From NCBI GenBank assembly GCA_020058145.1, contig JAGVEP010000137.1, positions 1 to 6,710 on the forward strand: 6,710 nt of DNA, given 5' to 3'. The position numbers were made by a program, and so were the translations under genes. Origin of the DNA: Phycisphaerae bacterium. Lineage in GTDB: Bacteria; Planctomycetota; Phycisphaerae; UBA1845; Fen-1342. The notes under the pieces are model-generated. The model was given only the letters and a program-made list of their open reading frames with translations. It did no database searches and was not told the origin of the DNA. Of the stretch, positions 4,806 through 6,710 are shown piece by piece; the stretch's first letter is position 1; each line of letters opens with the position of its first letter.

Positions 4806-5603
4806 ATGGACGTGGCCGAGTGGAAACAGCCAGAGAGCGAGCCCGGCGTGGCGGCGACGGCGGAAAACGCGGTCGTTTCGGCGCGCGACTTGCGCAAGGT
4901 GTATGCGACCGGCAGCGAACGGGTCCTCGCGCTCGACGGCATCAGTCTGGAAATTCCTGCGGGCCACTTCGTGGCCATCATGGGCGCCAGCGGTTCCGGC
5001 AAGAGCACACTGCTGTACGTCATCGGCGGACTGACGCCCCCGACCGACGGCACGCTGCTGGTCGAAGGGCAGAACCTCGCCGCCATGTCGGACCGCGCGC
5101 GGACCATCTTCCGCCGCCGCCGGTTGGGCATCATTTTCCAGGAATATAACCTGTTGCCGACGCTGACGGCGCGTGAGAACGTGGCGCTGCCGCTGCTGGT
5201 GGACGGACAGTCGCTCGGTGCCTGTCGTGCCCGCGTGGACGAGTTGCTGGCTAAGGTCCATCTTCAGCCGCGGGCTGACCACCGGCCCGATGCGCTCTCC
5301 GGCGGCGAACAGCAGCGGGTGGCCATCGCGCGGGCCCTGCTCAACGACCCGGCGATCATCCTGGCCGACGAACCGACCGGGAACCTCGACTCGAAACAGT
5401 CGGCCGAAATCTGGACGCTGCTGCGCCAGATCTGCGGCGAGCGCGGCAAGACCATCCTCATGGTGACGCACGAAGCGCACGGGGCGGCGTTCGCCGATCG
5501 CGTGATCGTGCTCAAGGACGGGCAGATCGTGGGGTCCTTTGAACCGAAAGGCGGCGGCGATGCGGCACTGGTCGCAAATCGCTACCAGGAACTGGCGGGC
5601 TAA
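4806..5603 (+). CDS. ABC transporter ATP-binding protein, MacB/LolD-type
   Basis: This 265-residue ATPase carries all motifs needed for activity: Walker A GASGSGKST (60-68), Q-loop Q112 in IIFQEYNLLPTLTARENVALP, signature LSGGEQQRVAIARAL (164-178), Walker B IILADEP (184-190) with catalytic Glu189, D-loop NLDS (193-196) and switch His222 in MVTHE. The sequence F-Q-x-x-N-L-L-P-T-L-T-A-x-E-N-V and the G-N-L-D-S D-loop are typical of the MacB/LolD/FtsE-like family, whose members use ATP for mechanotransmission across the inner membrane (lipoprotein release, peptide or antibiotic efflux, cell-division signalling) and not for classical uptake. The ~25 residues before the domain are acidic and variable. 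The downstream permease overlaps by 44 bp, indicating translational coupling and a shared complex. The substrate cannot be told from the sequence. Confidence 0.95.
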   Translation: MDVAEWKQPESEPGVAATAENAVVSARDLRKVYATGSERVLALDGISLEIPAGHFVAIMGASGSGKSTLLYVIGGLTPPTDGTLLVEGQNLAAMSDRARTIFRRRRLGIIFQEYNLLPTLTARENVALPLLVDGQSLGACRARVDELLAKVHLQPRADHRPDALSGGEQQRVAIARALLNDPAIILADEPTGNLDSKQSAEIWTLLRQICGERGKTILMVTHEAHGAAFADRVIVLKDGQIVGSFEPKGGGDAALVANRYQELAG

Positions 5604-6710
5604 GCGCGTCCGCACCGCCGGCGCGCTGCTGGCCATCGCGCTGGGCACCGGCGCGGTGGTCTGGGTGACGTGCTGCTACGAATCCGTCTCGCAGGCCATG
5701 TTGTCGTGGGCGGGGGGGTACATCGGCCGCAGCCATATCACGATTCAGTCGCCGCTGGGCAAGTATGACACGCTGCCGCAGCGAATCGTGGCAAAAATCG
5801 CCGCGCTGGAGGGCGTTCGATACGTCGCGCCGGTGCTCGTCGCGCGGCTCCCATCCGCGGCCGTGACGCGCGATCCGTACACGCAGCAAGTGGTCCCCGG
5901 CCCGACGATGCCGGACGTGGATTTCCACGGCATCGATCTGGAGCAGGAATTCCACGTCCGCAATTGGCCGGACAAGCTGGCCGCCGGACGGATGCTGACC
6001 GATGACGATAAGCTGGCGTGCGTGCTGGAGCAGTCGATTGCCGACGAACAGCACGTCGGCGTGGGCGACAAGCTGCTCGTGTGGGGCACCGGCGTGTCCG
6101 ACGATAAGCCGACGGAGCTCGAGATTGTCGGACTCATCCGCCGCGAGCGCATCGCCCGCTTTCAGAAGGGGGTCGCCTTGCTGCGGCTGCCGGTGCTCCA
6201 GCAAATCGCCCAGAAGACCGCCCTGGTCAACGAAATCGACGTGGTGCTCAGCGATCCCGGTGGCGGAAAACTCGAGCACGTGCAGCAGGCGATCCACATC
6301 GCGATTCGCGTGGACGCGCCGAAAGTGCTGATTCGCAGTGCCGTGTCGCGGATGGAGCGCATCCGGCTGGCGCAGCAGCAGGAGCAAGTCGTGCTGGTGC
6401 TGCTGAGCTGCGTGGCGCTGCTGACAGCACTCTTCATCATTCTCAGCACGCTCAGCATGGGGATGATCGAACGCATCACGCAGCTCGGCCTGCTGCGCTG
6501 CATCGGCATGAAAGCGTCGCAGCTCGCCGGGCTCGTGCTGGCCGAGGTCCTGCCGCTGGGACTGCTCGGCGTGGCGCTGGGCGTGCCCGTCGGACTTGGT
6601 CTCACCCGCCTGACGGTCTGGCTTGTGCCGAAGTACGTGGGGGCGTTCATGGTCAGCGGCTGGGGCCTCCTGCTGGCGTGCGGCGCCGGCCTGGCGACGA
6701 CGCTGGTGGC
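5560..6710 (+). CDS. ABC transporter permease, MacB/FtsX-type (C-terminus beyond the right edge)
   Basis: The frame starts at ATG 5560, eight bases after an AAAGG ribosome-binding site (5547-5551) and inside the end of the ATPase gene, and stays open for 383 codons to the window edge. The layout is that of a MacB-type permease. A basic N-terminal amphipathic helix (RHWSQIATRNWRAKRVR) leads into membrane helix 1 (about 19-38). A periplasmic MacB_PCD-like domain follows (about 45-270). Helix 2 is at about 277-300 and helix 3 at about 322-347. Between them RITQLGLLRCIGMKASQL (305-322) is the conserved coupling segment that contacts the ATPase. A further helix begins near 366 and is cut by the edge. 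If four-helix, only some 10-30 residues are missing; an eight-helix form cannot be excluded. With the ATPase it should form an inner-membrane dimeric exporter or mechanotransducer. A HlyD-like periplasmic adaptor might be encoded nearby, but none is seen in the window. Confidence 0.92.
   Translation, partial: MRHWSQIATRNWRAKRVRTAGALLAIALGTGAVVWVTCCYESVSQAMLSWAGGYIGRSHITIQSPLGKYDTLPQRIVAKIAALEGVRYVAPVLVARLPSAAVTRDPYTQQVVPGPTMPDVDFHGIDLEQEFHVRNWPDKLAAGRMLTDDDKLACVLEQSIADEQHVGVGDKLLVWGTGVSDDKPTELEIVGLIRRERIARFQKGVALLRLPVLQQIAQKTALVNEIDVVLSDPGGGKLEHVQQAIHIAIRVDAPKVLIRSAVSRMERIRLAQQQEQVVLVLLSCVALLTALFIILSTLSMGMIERITQLGLLRCIGMKASQLAGLVLAEVLPLGLLGVALGVPVGLGLTRLTVWLVPKYVGAFMVSGWGLLLACGAGLATTLV

Noticed and set aside
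4380..5648. 422-codon minus-strand open frame across the ABC ATPase and the intergenic region
   Set aside because: It is antisense to a gene with every ABC motif, and its translation is Arg/Gly-rich without domains.

Overview
The window is GC-rich (visibly about 65% or more) with strongly GC-biased third codon positions. The gene content (a YgfZ/GcvT-family protein, a full-length two-domain CinA, a MacB/LolD-type ABC exporter), a membrane-anchored 22-residue-repeat protein and a short GGCACGAA-type tandem repeat together suggest an environmental bacterium, most likely a planctomycete or a relative. This assignment is an inference from style and rests on no marker gene.

Layout. At the left edge, positions 1-498 (minus) hold the N-terminal part of a folate-binding YgfZ/GcvT-family protein that runs out of the window. 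It is divergent from cinA (633-1949, plus). Downstream of cinA, 1950-2406 contains no intact gene but is full of debris. It holds the left end and first codons of what looks like an ISAs1-family (H-repeat type) transposase on the plus strand, fused back to back with the first ~53 codons of a HAD-superfamily phosphatase gene on the minus strand, followed by an 8-bp tandem repeat (2273-2320). One deletion running from inside the insertion sequence into the HAD gene would explain both truncations.

Positions 2407-4429 (minus) form a probable two-gene operon. The first gene (3452-4429) encodes a single-pass, membrane-anchored protein built from twelve 22-residue repeats. The second (2407-3426) encodes a 339-residue, mostly helical protein of unknown function. 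Their codon use looks less GC-extreme than that of the flanking genes, and they lie next to the mobile-element scar, so they may be an accessory cassette.

After a 376-bp divergent intergenic region holding an 11-bp direct repeat, two hairpins and a plausible promoter, positions 4806-6710 (plus) encode an ABC transporter of the MacB/LolD/FtsX type. The complete ATPase overlaps by 44 bp a permease that is cut by the right edge. ATPase and permease should form one membrane complex. The promoter places the predicted transcription start at or within about one base of the ATPase start codon, which suggests a leaderless message.

No tRNA, rRNA or CRISPR array was seen. The most interesting items are the IS/HAD deletion scar, the uncharacterised repeat-protein operon with its recent internal duplication, and the structured control region of the ABC operon.
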